A DNA stretch of 57,394 nt from Crocinitomicaceae bacterium (GTDB taxonomy: Bacteria > Bacteroidota > Bacteroidia > Flavobacteriales_D > Crocinitomicaceae). Shown here one piece after another: positions 25,142 to 34,572 of this stretch (position 1 is the first letter of the stretch; each line of letters begins with the position of its first letter). A program made the position numbers and the translations under genes. The notes below the pieces were generated by a model, which saw only the letters and a list, made by a program, of their open reading frames with translations, had not been told where the DNA came from and ran no database searches. The stretch is taken from assembly GCA_014762645.1 (NCBI GenBank), contig JABURP010000082.1, forward strand, positions 1 to 57,394. Direction: 5' to 3'.

Positions 25142-28003
25142 CTAAACGGTTTCTTCCATATACGCTTCAATTGGTTCACAACTACAGATAAGATTCCTAT
25201 CTCCATACGCGTTGTCAACTCGTCTTACCGGCACCCAGTATTTATTGTTTTTTAAATAATCCAACGGATAGCCCGCTTTTTGTCGAGTATACTTAAACTT
25301 CCACTCGTCAGCCGTTAATAATTTGGCCGTGTGTGGAGCATTTTTAAGCAGGTTATTTTCCTGATCTAAACCATTCGTCTCAATATCCGCGATTTCTTTT
25401 CTAATGTTTACTAATGCTTCAATGAATCGGTCTAACTCGGCTTTATCTTCACTCTCTGTAGGTTCAATCATCAATGTACCTGCTACCGGGAACGATACGG
25501 TTGGTGCATGGAAATTGTAATCAATCAATCGCTTGGCAATATCTGCCACTTCAACACCAGTTGTGCGTTTAAATTCACGACAATCCACAATCATCTCGTG
25601 AGCTACCGTACCATTTTTTCCTGTGTAAAGAACCGGATAATGTCCTTCCAGCTTCACACGCAGATAATTTGCATTAAGGATAGCATTTTCTGTAGATGCT
25701 TTCAGCCCTTGCGCGCCGAGCATTTTAATATACCCGTAAGAAATAAGTAAAATAAGCCCACTACCGTACGGTGCAGCAGATATTGCATCAATTGCTTTAT
25801 CTCCACCAACACCTTCTACATGTGGATTTCCTGGTAAAAATGGAACCAGGTGTTTTGCCACACCAATTGGACCCATACCTGGCCCTCCACCTCCGTGAGG
25901 TATTGCAAATGTCTTATGTAGATTCAGGTGACATACATCCGCTCCAATATTACCTGGATTTGTAAGTCCAACCTGCGCATTCATATTGGCCCCATCCATA
26001 TACACCTGGCCACCATTATCATGTATAATGGATGTGATCTCAATGATAGCCTCTTCGAACACTCCATGTGTTGACGGATAAGTAACCATTAATGCTGCAA
26101 GGTTATCCTTGTGCTCTTCTGCTTTTGCTCTAAGATCATCTACATCAATATTTCCATTCTCATCACATGCAGTAACCACTACCTGCATTCCAGCCATTAC
26201 AGCTGAAGCAGGGTTTGTTCCGTGAGCAGAACTTGGAATCAGACAAATATTTCTATGATGATCTCCATTGGCTTCATGATATGCCTTAATGACCATTAGG
26301 CCAGCATATTCGCCCTGCGCTCCTGAATTCGGCTGTAATGACATACCTGCAAAACCGGTTATCTCACAAAGATCACTAGACAATTCATTCAAAATTGCTT
26401 CATAACCTTTCCATTGTTCTCTTGGTGCAAATGGGTGAATATTAGCAAACTCAGGCCATGATAATGGCATTAATTCAGACGCCGCATTTAATTTCATAGT
26501 GCAGGACCCCAAAGAGATCATTGAATGAACCAGCGAAAGGTCCTTGTTCTCAAGGCTCTTTTGATATCGCATCATTTTGGTCTCTGAATGATAAATATTG
26601 AAGACCTCTTGCTGCAGAATCTTATCTGACCGGTGTAAATCTTTTCCTAGTGGACATTTTTCACCCGACCAATCACCCTTTTTTACTTTCTCCCCTCCAA
26701 ATACACTTAAGAGAGCCTCAATATCCTCTGCCGTATGTGTTTCATCTAACGAGACTGAAAATGAATTGTCAAAATAATGGAGGTTGACTCCTTTTTCTAA
26801 CGCATTTTTCTTAACCCCTTCCACTGATTTTCCTTGCGGGATATCAAAGTGAACAGTATCATAAAAACTTGAATTTTTAGATGTCAATCCAAGTTCTTTT
26901 AATTTGCGCTCAACAAAAAGTGCCTTCTGGTGAATATCGGTTGCAATCTCGCGCAAAGCTGTTGGCCCGTGATAGGCTACGTACATACCCGCCATTACTG
27001 CCAGTAATGCCTGAGCTGTACAAATATTTGATGTGGCTTTATCTCTTTTGATATGCTGCTCTCGTGTTTGTAATGCCATACGCAAAGCAGGATTGCCATC
27101 TGCATCTTTGGAGACACCAATAATTCTTCCAGGAACATTTCTCTTATATTCTTCTTTGGTAGCAAAATAAGCCGCGTGTGGTCCACCAAATCCAATAGGT
27201 ACACCAAAACGTTGTGTGTTTCCAAATACAGCGTCAGCATTCCATTGCCCCGGACCTTTGAGTAAAACCAAACTCATTAGGTCGGCAGCCACTCCTACTT
27301 TTATTTCCAGTGCATGCGCGCTTTGTATAAAATTCTCCAGGCTGGAAACCTTTCCAAATTTGTCCGGAAACTGTACAATTGCACCAAAAAATTCTTTGGA
27401 TGGTGTAAAGTTTTCAGGATTGTCAATTACCACTTCAATTCCCAGACCTTTAGCACGACCAATAACTACTTCCAGTGTTTGCTCAAAGCAGGTGTTGGAG
27501 AGAAAAAACTTATTTACTTCATCTTTTTTCTGACTTCTGCTTCGAAGATTGTAGAACATGATCATGGCTTCTGCGGCAGCGGTACCTTCATCCAATAATG
27601 AAGCATTGGCCAACTCCATGCTGGTAAGATCCATTACCATAGTTTGGAAGTTTAATAGCGCTTCCAGTCTTCCCTGAGATATCTCAGCCTGATAAGGTGT
27701 GTATGCCGTATACCATCCCGGGTTCTCAAATATATTTCTGAGGTTTACCGAGGGAACAACGGTTCCGTAATATCCCTGACCAATGAAATTTTTATACAAC
27801 TTATTCTTTGCTGCCATCAATTCCAGATGATGCAAATACTCCTGCTCTGTCATAGCCTCATTCAACTGAAGAGGTTTCTTTAACATAATTTGCTGTGGAA
27901 TTGTCTTATTGACCAATTCATCAATGTTTTTTACACCAACAGCTTTTAACATTTCCGCCTTCTCCGCAGAACTCGTTCCAATGTGTCTATCCTCAAAAAT
28001 CAT
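25142..28003 (-). CDS. gcvP: Glycine dehydrogenase (decarboxylating), P protein
   Basis: 953 residues, the normal length of the single-chain P protein. It decarboxylates glycine with pyridoxal phosphate and passes the aminomethyl group to the lipoyl H protein. The PLP lysine is Lys697 in 'HLNLHKTFAIPHGGGGPG'. The two homologous halves are both present: the N-terminal 'FIGQGYYGTVVPSVNLRN' and 'YTPYQAEISQGRLE', and the C-terminal 'MVTYPSTHGVFEE' and 'GQVYMDGANMNAQVG'. gcvT and gcvH are not in the window. I see no glycine riboswitch upstream. Confidence 0.98.
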   Translation of the reverse strand: MIFEDRHIGTSSAEKAEMLKAVGVKNIDELVNKTIPQQIMLKKPLQLNEAMTEQEYLHHLELMAAKNKLYKNFIGQGYYGTVVPSVNLRNIFENPGWYTAYTPYQAEISQGRLEALLNFQTMVMDLTSMELANASLLDEGTAAAEAMIMFYNLRSRSQKKDEVNKFFLSNTCFEQTLEVVIGRAKGLGIEVVIDNPENFTPSKEFFGAIVQFPDKFGKVSSLENFIQSAHALEIKVGVAADLMSLVLLKGPGQWNADAVFGNTQRFGVPIGFGGPHAAYFATKEEYKRNVPGRIIGVSKDADGNPALRMALQTREQHIKRDKATSNICTAQALLAVMAGMYVAYHGPTALREIATDIHQKALFVERKLKELGLTSKNSSFYDTVHFDIPQGKSVEGVKKNALEKGVNLHYFDNSFSVSLDETHTAEDIEALLSVFGGEKVKKGDWSGEKCPLGKDLHRSDKILQQEVFNIYHSETKMMRYQKSLENKDLSLVHSMISLGSCTMKLNAASELMPLSWPEFANIHPFAPREQWKGYEAILNELSSDLCEITGFAGMSLQPNSGAQGEYAGLMVIKAYHEANGDHHRNICLIPSSAHGTNPASAVMAGMQVVVTACDENGNIDVDDLRAKAEEHKDNLAALMVTYPSTHGVFEEAIIEITSIIHDNGGQVYMDGANMNAQVGLTNPGNIGADVCHLNLHKTFAIPHGGGGPGMGPIGVAKHLVPFLPGNPHVEGVGGDKAIDAISAAPYGSGLILLISYGYIKMLGAQGLKASTENAILNANYLRVKLEGHYPVLYTGKNGTVAHEMIVDCREFKRTTGVEVADIAKRLIDYNFHAPTVSFPVAGTLMIEPTESEDKAELDRFIEALVNIRKEIADIETNGLDQENNLLKNAPHTAKLLTADEWKFKYTRQKAGYPLDYLKNNKYWVPVRRVDNAYGDRNLICSCEPIEAYMEETV

Positions 28004-28056
28004 ATTTAGGTTTTTAGTCCTCTAGTGCAAGCTATACCGCAGAAAAAGAGGTCCAA

Positions 28057-28076
28057 CAAATATACATACAAAGCTA
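28057..28076 (-). promoter_or_regulatory. Candidate promoter(s) for gcvP
   Basis: On the minus strand two perfect TAnnTTTG boxes occur close together: TAGCTTTG (complement of 28069-28076) and TATATTTG (complement of 28057-28064). Neither has a well-spaced TTG -33 box, so which is used is unclear. They lie 54-66 bases upstream of the start codon. Confidence 0.35.
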
Positions 28077-28215
28077 TTATTTACGCACTGCAATATTTAT
28101 AAACTTTTAGCGATTGTTGAAATCATATCACCGCCACTTAAAACCAATAATTTTATAACATGTAAATTCTTTTGCAGCCAAATAAATTCTCATATTTAGA
28201 GGTAATTTAGTCGTC

Positions 28216-28911
28216 ATGAAAAATACATTAATCATTTTCCTGGTTATCAATTGTTTTGGTGTGTTCGCACAATCTGAAAAAGATTCAATTCTACTACTGA
28301 ATGGGAAATCCATAAGAGGTGATATTACTGATTTGACTTATGTAGATGACGATTCTGTTTTGGTTTATACCTATGCCAATAAAAAAGGCAAGGTCCTGGC
28401 AAATTCTATTGAACTGCAACGTGTTTTTTCATATACAAAGGGAGGAATAAGCAGAACGGTTTATACCCCCAATGAATTCATGGGAGACTATCTTACTGTA
28501 AAAGAGACAAAAGAGGTTACTATTGGCAGTTATGACGCCAGGCATACATTTAAACCACACGTGCCCCTATGGACAAGCTTTGCACTTGGATTGGGCGCCT
28601 CATTGTTTGATACTTATCTCACTAAAAAAGCAGCTTCTGATTCATCACTTGTTGCGCCAAAAGAACCGGGATTTTTTAAAGGGAGTCCTTCCGTATTTCC
28701 CTTTTTGGTTCCTGTTGTTTTGTCCGTTAGCTGGTCTTTTCCATCATTTAGATTGAAGGAAAAAAAGATGCTCCACAAAAACTATTTGTACAATGAAAAC
28801 TACTACAGGGGTTATCATAGAATTGCCAAACAAAGACGTATGTTAGGTGCTCTTTTCGGAGGATTAGCAGGTGTTGCAACCGGTCTTATCACCTATTATA
28901 TTGTGCAATAG
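28216..28911 (+). CDS. Envelope protein with signal peptide and two membrane segments
   Basis: 231 residues, family not recognised. Signal peptide 'MKNTLIIFLVINCFGVFAQ'. Residues about 25-75 ('LLLNGKSIRGDITDLTYVDDD' and 'IELQRVFSYTKGG') form a small beta domain with the same 'nG..i.G.I' pattern as the protein at 3189. Two hydrophobic, Gly-rich segments, about 115-175 and 212-230 ('LFGGLAGVATGLITYYIVQ'), probably cross a membrane. The UbiA-like gene starts four bases after its stop, so the two are one transcript. Confidence 0.7.
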   Translation: MKNTLIIFLVINCFGVFAQSEKDSILLLNGKSIRGDITDLTYVDDDSVLVYTYANKKGKVLANSIELQRVFSYTKGGISRTVYTPNEFMGDYLTVKETKEVTIGSYDARHTFKPHVPLWTSFALGLGASLFDTYLTKKAASDSSLVAPKEPGFFKGSPSVFPFLVPVVLSVSWSFPSFRLKEKKMLHKNYLYNENYYRGYHRIAKQRRMLGALFGGLAGVATGLITYYIVQ

Positions 28912-28914
28912 CGA

Positions 28915-29754
28915 ATGTTAAGAAAGATTATAGAGGCTTTGGTATATTCCAATCTTTGGATCAGTGGTGGAGCTTTGTCCATGACCTGGTTGTTTTACAT
29001 TCTGGTTGAAGTAGAACTCAACTTTAAAGTTTTAGCGTTCATATTTTTTTCTACCTGGCTCACCTATACCTTTCAACGTTACATGAAATTTTACTACGGA
29101 GAAAAGTGGTTGGGTCCTAGGATGAAATGGATGGAACGACATCACACAATAGTAAAAGTCATCTTATATATAAGTTTACTGGGGACCATTCTCTTTAGTA
29201 TCTACTTAAGCCTAATTAGTATTCTTCTGCTCGCTTTTCTTGGAGCTATCTCTTTTTTATATGCCTATAAATTCAAACTCACCAGCAAACGCATGAACCT
29301 CAGGGATGTTCCTGGAATTAAAATTTTTCTAATTGGTTTGGTATGGGCACTATCTTGCGCAATTATACCAGCAATTGAAGAAAACATGTTCAATGCTCAG
29401 GTTGTGATGATTAGTTGGGGATACCTGTTTTTCATCATTGGTATCACCATTCCTTTTGACATTAGAGATATCGATTATGATGAAGTTCACAAAAAGACGA
29501 TTCCACAGGTGCTTGGTACGCAAAATGCCAAAATTGTAGCGAGTATACTGGTAATTATCTCGTACGTATTGATAAATTTCCCGGAATACAATAGATGGCC
29601 TTTAGGAGTTGGTTTAACACTGGCAGTGTATTTAGTTCTAATGAGTAATAAAAAACGTGATGAACTATTTTATTCGTTTTTAATGGATGGTTTGTTGATC
29701 ATGATACCTGTGATTTATTTTGTGTTATCTCGACCATATTTTATAGCCAATTGA
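28915..29754 (+). CDS. UbiA-like integral membrane protein
   Basis: 279 residues, about eight predicted transmembrane helices. The segment Asp182-Ile-Arg-Asp185-Ile-Asp187 followed by 'HKKTIPQVLGTQNAK' matches the second Asp-rich motif of UbiA prenyltransferases and what follows it. The first motif (NDxxD-type), expected after helix 2, is replaced by 'TYTFQRYMK'. So it belongs to the UbiA fold family but may not use the standard Mg-diphosphate chemistry. It is coupled to the gene at 28216 and its last 30 bases overlap the convergent barrel gene. Confidence 0.72.
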   Translation: MLRKIIEALVYSNLWISGGALSMTWLFYILVEVELNFKVLAFIFFSTWLTYTFQRYMKFYYGEKWLGPRMKWMERHHTIVKVILYISLLGTILFSIYLSLISILLLAFLGAISFLYAYKFKLTSKRMNLRDVPGIKIFLIGLVWALSCAIIPAIEENMFNAQVVMISWGYLFFIIGITIPFDIRDIDYDEVHKKTIPQVLGTQNAKIVASILVIISYVLINFPEYNRWPLGVGLTLAVYLVLMSNKKRDELFYSFLMDGLLIMIPVIYFVLSRPYFIAN

Positions 29755-31557
29755 AAAGTAGATGGAGCTAAAATCACTCAGCATATAACCATCCATGTAT
29801 TTAACAGCTCCTTCAACAGACATGCCGAGAGAAAATCTATCAATAGTAGCCTCAATACCAAGCTTCACTGTTGTATAAGCTTGTCTTTGAGTAGCAGGTG
29901 TCGACCAATTACTCAGGTTCTTTTCCGGTGTAAATTTTGTGGTAACACTATCTGGTGATTGATTCAGGTCCATTTGTACGGGCCCATCCGTATAAACCAT
30001 AACATCCGTTTCATCCCCTCTCCAATAATAACCACCTTCAATATCTTCATATAAACCCAGTTCATTAACTCCGTCTGGTTGTTCTCTCAATCCTTGAAAT
30101 CTGTGAGCCATAAATGTGATTCCTGTCCCAAACTTCAGGCGAAGATCAAAAATATCTCTGTCTATTACTTTATACCCCAATGCTGTATTCAGGTGGTAGA
30201 GATTGAATGCTTTTCTATAGACACCAGAACGTACGCGCGGTGATCCTGCGGTTTGCACGTAGAACGAATTTCCTGATGAATCCTGAGCCACTGTCGCCGT
30301 TAACTCTTTGGTTTCTACATCAAAATCAAGCGCTGAAAAACCGAATGACATTTGGGCCAGCCAACGTTTCCCGAAATAAGCGGATGCATAAGCATCCATT
30401 TGCCCCGACCATCCAATTCTTTTAATATCCCCAAAGGAGGCGACTTCAAATTGTTGACCTTCTTGTAACGTACCATTTACATTCACCAGCACCGAATCTG
30501 TTTTAGCCACAGCTAAATAATTTGTTGCCAGAGAGTCGCCACCATAGAAGGTAGATAATTCATTAAAACCTCTACGGCTGAAACGAACACCAAAATCCCA
30601 TTTGTCTTTTTTTCGTTCAATTTTTGAAACCTCAAATTCGTCTTTTGTCACATTATCTTTGAAAACTTTTTTGCCAAAATCCTGCCGGAAAAGATCTGCT
30701 CCCAGGTTAAACCCAAATGAATATAATTGATCAAAAGCCGTGTATTCACTTGCGTAAACAATAGTTGATTCATCATACGTTTTAACTGGAAATGCAAAGG
30801 CAATTCCCGATTGAAAATAAGCTGACAACCTAAACCTATATAGTTCCAGTCCAACCACAAAATTCCCATAGAAAGACGCTTCCGCAAAATTGTTGAGCGC
30901 ATCATTTATTTTACTAAGATCCTGAATGTATTCATTAGAGAAACGCAGGTAATCATAATTCGCTTTTCTGTATTTGCCTTTAACGGTAAATCCTCCGGAG
31001 ACAAATGGTTTAATACTTTTATGCGGAAGAAACCGATAACCGTAATTAATGGTTAGTGACAGCAATTGAAACGACTCTACATAGGAAATATCCGTCTCCC
31101 AATCTTTACGGGCTGCAGCAATGTAAGCGTTATAATCGGAAGAATCCACATTTGTAAACCCATCTGCTAAGGCTTGCGCCTCAAAATCCGAATACGAGCC
31201 GTAATTTTCTTCATAATAACTATGGTTATAGTTGGCTATGCCGTCCATTTTTAAGGTATTAAAACTGTTGGAAAGTTTAAAATCAACAAAATGGCGGTTT
31301 CTATTCAATCTGAAATAAATCGGGATTTCAAAGTTGTTATCCATGGTAAATTTATTGAAGAAAATATCCAGAGTATCTCCACCAACATCCAGCATAGATA
31401 ATGTTCTTCCTTCCGGCGTATAAAGGCTACCCAGTTCCCATTTTTTTACTTTGTTCTGGTTGATTTGTGCCTCCACCCCAAAGTCAATTCTCCACTGTGA
31501 AAAAACATGTCCTGAAATCAATATGATAAGAGTAAGAGAGAGTAGCTTTATTTTCAT
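29725..31557 (-). CDS. Predicted outer-membrane beta-barrel protein
   Basis: 610 residues. Signal peptide 'MKIKLLSLTLIILISGHVFSQ'. The rest is alternating beta strands with aromatic ends ('IPIYFRLNRNRHFVDFKLS', 'LSLTINYGYRFLPHKSIKPFVSGGF', 'RLSAYFQSGIAFAF'). It ends 'SSIYFSIGYKIWSR', ending in an aromatic residue near the C-terminus as barrels do. No named family. It starts three bases after the stop of the caspase gene, so it is translated from the same transcript. The 3' end overlaps the convergent UbiA-like gene. Confidence 0.8.
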   Translation of the reverse strand: MKIKLLSLTLIILISGHVFSQWRIDFGVEAQINQNKVKKWELGSLYTPEGRTLSMLDVGGDTLDIFFNKFTMDNNFEIPIYFRLNRNRHFVDFKLSNSFNTLKMDGIANYNHSYYEENYGSYSDFEAQALADGFTNVDSSDYNAYIAAARKDWETDISYVESFQLLSLTINYGYRFLPHKSIKPFVSGGFTVKGKYRKANYDYLRFSNEYIQDLSKINDALNNFAEASFYGNFVVGLELYRFRLSAYFQSGIAFAFPVKTYDESTIVYASEYTAFDQLYSFGFNLGADLFRQDFGKKVFKDNVTKDEFEVSKIERKKDKWDFGVRFSRRGFNELSTFYGGDSLATNYLAVAKTDSVLVNVNGTLQEGQQFEVASFGDIKRIGWSGQMDAYASAYFGKRWLAQMSFGFSALDFDVETKELTATVAQDSSGNSFYVQTAGSPRVRSGVYRKAFNLYHLNTALGYKVIDRDIFDLRLKFGTGITFMAHRFQGLREQPDGVNELGLYEDIEGGYYWRGDETDVMVYTDGPVQMDLNQSPDSVTTKFTPEKNLSNWSTPATQRQAYTTVKLGIEATIDRFSLGMSVEGAVKYMDGYMLSDFSSIYFSIGYKIWSR

Positions 31558-31560
31558 GGT

Positions 31561-34518
31561 TTACATAAGTCTAAAATCATTATTGAGGTTTTCCACTCTG
31601 GACGTTGGCGTTTGCAGTCCTTTGGAAATTTTAATCACTTCATTTTGAACGAACTTTTGAAGTTCTGACAACATGATTACCTTGTCGTTATTTAAATCTG
31701 CTTCTCCCTCCTTCAATCCTTTCAACAAGCAATAGGTGAAAACACCGTTGTTCCATTTATCTCCTTCTATAGCGTACTCGGCACCGCCAGCACTTGAAAC
31801 CACAGTTGACCCATTATTGAGGCGCATATCGGCAAATAATGATCTCGACAGTTCAAAACTATTGATGTCATATTTATTAGATACCGTTCTGTCACTCCCT
31901 CTGAATATGATCTCCCCTTCGTCTTCACCAGTTACTACTTTCTGAATGACTTCATCCTTATCAATCTCTCCTGAGTGACAGGCATCAAGGAACATTACTT
32001 TCTTTCTGGACTTCGCAACATCAAGAATTTCTTCAAAGAGATCATACGGTATACCTTTTTCTTGTGGTTTTTTGAAATCCATATCATTAGAGGCAAAATA
32101 ATAATCCAGGTTGGCATCTAAAACACCATGTCCAGCAGCAAAAAGTATTAAGACATCATTCTCGGTAGCTTGTTTTGCAAATTCTTTCAGCGCTTCAACG
32201 TTGTCTAATGTAACTTCTTCATCCACCAATTTCTTTACGTGTAGTCTATTAAAAATAGGTTTATCAAAACGAAAGAAAGAAACCACATCTTCTGCATCCT
32301 TTCGGGCGTACTTTAAATTATATTGACTTTGCTTGTAATTGGAAACGCCTAAGGCTATCAGGTACATCTCTGACTTTTCTTTCTTTTGATGTGATTCGAT
32401 TTCAAAGCTTTGTTTGAAGGATGAAACTCCATTTTTATTTGTGACATAAGCCTGTACGTAGTTGGTCCCAGGATTTAATACAATATTAAACGACGATTCA
32501 TACGTGTTTCCATTAATTTGCTTTCCAAATCTTCCAAATTCAGGAACTCCATTTACACGTATATGTAGGCGGTCGAGTTCTATATTCTCATCATGGCAGC
32601 GTACCGTAAGGTGTAAATATTCTTTTTTCTTTTTTTCATGAACGTCTTTACTCCATTCAAAAATGGGAAGATTGGTTGTGATATCAATATCTTTTTCTTC
32701 CAGGCCGAGTTTATGTAATCTTTTAACATACGCACCATGATATGCTGTGATATAGTCTTCATTGAAATAAGGTAAGGATTTGGCCACGATATCCGGACGG
32801 TTATATTTAAGATCAAACTGCTCAAAAGAATAAAGCTTACCGTGCAATTTGAATCCAATATAATCCAGTGCATTTTTTGAGGCAAAATAGTATCCCGACT
32901 TATCAAGATACACAAACTGTCCATTGCCAAAAGCCCCATAAACAGTTAACAGATCACCTGATGTAATGTCCCAAAACCGTATCATTCCATCCCAACTTGC
33001 GGTAGCCACATATCCATAAACCGGATTAATAGCCACTGACGTAACCCGATCAGAGTGACCCGTATTGATTTCATGTATAACCTGACTAGACTTGCTGTTG
33101 CGAATAACGAGTGAATATCCATTCACTTCAGCCGAAATGCCAATGCTATCATTCTTGTCAGTTAGTAAAGACTCATCCAAAAAATAATCTTCACCATGAA
33201 AAATTTCAGTTTTTAAATCCTTCATATATACGGTGATATCCTCTAACCCTTCTTTGGACTTATCCATGGTGATAAGGTTGTTTCTTGTATCCCAAGTGAT
33301 TTTATACTTGTCGATTTTATCGTAGGACCCTTCATAGACCAAGGAGTTAACTGTAAATAGACTGGTAAATGCAATGGTGTCAAATCCTACCTTATCAATT
33401 CTTTGCATTGTATAGCCGCTAAAAGCCGAAAGGATATCGGATTTTGGCCGGAGACTGTTCACCAGAGTTTGGTTAGATATTAGATTGGACCTTCGGACGG
33501 TACCATTTTTATAGGCTACAATAATCTGCGCCCCATCCCTTGAAAATGCAATATCATTAATTTGATGCACCCTTCCTTTCAGGGATTTCACAACTTTGTT
33601 GTCCTCAGTATCCCATATCACAACGGTTTTGTTTTCCCCAACAGATGCCAGGTACTTGCCATTATTTGATAGTGTAATGTCTTTGATCTTGCCTCTGTTC
33701 ATTTTAAGTTTGCCGAGACTTTTCCACTTTCTTTTTCTATTAAACAGGTAAACTTCACCGATATCATTGGAAGCGTAAACCACCTCTTTATTGGCTTCAA
33801 CAGCATTAATTGCGTTAAGCATCCAATCGGTAGAGGCACTTCTGTGTTTGCCACTTTTGATACAATATTCAACTAGACGGCCGTTGCTGGTAGAGTAGAT
33901 CAACTTCTTCCCTTCATCAAACGTGACATCTTTCGTAGAGGCGACAAACTTTTTCAATAGCTTTTCTTCTTTTAGATCGACCAGATACATGTAGCGTTCT
34001 TTTTCTCCTCCAACCGATAGCAAAGTGCCGTCATCAGATAAATCTAAGGCTGTGAATAATTCAGGGGTAACAAACTCCATTCGGGATTTTTGCTTTGATC
34101 CTAAATGGTAAAAACAAACATACTCTCCACTAACAATTACCTTTTCATCAGAAAGAATTTCCAAAGCACCAAGCGGGTAATCAAATTGAACCGTCTCTAA
34201 TAATAGTTCATTAGTAAAATCCCAAATTTTCAAAGTTGAATCCCTGGAGACACTGTAGAGTTTTGTCCCATCTTTGGAAAATGCAACATCTGTTACTGCC
34301 TGATTGTGTCCAAGAAATACACCATATTGTTTCCCGGTAAGAAAATCCCAAATAACGATCTTTCGATCTGCTCCTGCTGTTACCAAAAGTTCATCATCCG
34401 GACTGAAAATCACCTTGTTGATCGTTGACGCATGGCCCGTTTGAACAGTTAATTGCACTTCCTGCGCTCCGACAAATGATGCTACAATTATAAATAGAAA
34501 GACAACCCCGTTTCGCAT
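31561..34518 (-). CDS. Secreted WD40-repeat caspase-family (C14) peptidase
   Basis: 985 residues from the ATG at 34518, which gives signal peptide 'MRNGVVFLFIIVASFVGAQ'; an upstream ATG at 34548 is less likely. Residues about 25-560 are WD40 repeats ('SPDDELLVTAGADRKIVIWDF', 'GTKLYSVSRDSTLKIWDF', 'YVATASWDGMIRFWDI'), probably one or two propellers. A linker with an Ig-like part follows (about 640-720). The C-terminus (about 730-985) is a caspase-fold peptidase starting 'YLIALGVSNY', with His797 in 'AAGHG' and Cys847 in 'LDACHSGE'. The catalytic pair is intact. Export puts it in the periplasm or outside. The barrel gene follows three bases on. Substrate and role unknown. Confidence 0.9.
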   Translation of the reverse strand: MRNGVVFLFIIVASFVGAQEVQLTVQTGHASTINKVIFSPDDELLVTAGADRKIVIWDFLTGKQYGVFLGHNQAVTDVAFSKDGTKLYSVSRDSTLKIWDFTNELLLETVQFDYPLGALEILSDEKVIVSGEYVCFYHLGSKQKSRMEFVTPELFTALDLSDDGTLLSVGGEKERYMYLVDLKEEKLLKKFVASTKDVTFDEGKKLIYSTSNGRLVEYCIKSGKHRSASTDWMLNAINAVEANKEVVYASNDIGEVYLFNRKRKWKSLGKLKMNRGKIKDITLSNNGKYLASVGENKTVVIWDTEDNKVVKSLKGRVHQINDIAFSRDGAQIIVAYKNGTVRRSNLISNQTLVNSLRPKSDILSAFSGYTMQRIDKVGFDTIAFTSLFTVNSLVYEGSYDKIDKYKITWDTRNNLITMDKSKEGLEDITVYMKDLKTEIFHGEDYFLDESLLTDKNDSIGISAEVNGYSLVIRNSKSSQVIHEINTGHSDRVTSVAINPVYGYVATASWDGMIRFWDITSGDLLTVYGAFGNGQFVYLDKSGYYFASKNALDYIGFKLHGKLYSFEQFDLKYNRPDIVAKSLPYFNEDYITAYHGAYVKRLHKLGLEEKDIDITTNLPIFEWSKDVHEKKKKEYLHLTVRCHDENIELDRLHIRVNGVPEFGRFGKQINGNTYESSFNIVLNPGTNYVQAYVTNKNGVSSFKQSFEIESHQKKEKSEMYLIALGVSNYKQSQYNLKYARKDAEDVVSFFRFDKPIFNRLHVKKLVDEEVTLDNVEALKEFAKQATENDVLILFAAGHGVLDANLDYYFASNDMDFKKPQEKGIPYDLFEEILDVAKSRKKVMFLDACHSGEIDKDEVIQKVVTGEDEGEIIFRGSDRTVSNKYDINSFELSRSLFADMRLNNGSTVVSSAGGAEYAIEGDKWNNGVFTYCLLKGLKEGEADLNNDKVIMLSELQKFVQNEVIKISKGLQTPTSRVENLNNDFRLM

Positions 34519-34572
34519 ATCACACAATAAGGAACCTAAATATAGCAAAAGAGCATTAAAGGGACAACTAAA

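Noticed and set aside
28004-28215. Glycine riboswitch upstream of gcvP
   Set aside because: No conserved glycine-aptamer sequence or stem pattern seen on the gcvP strand.
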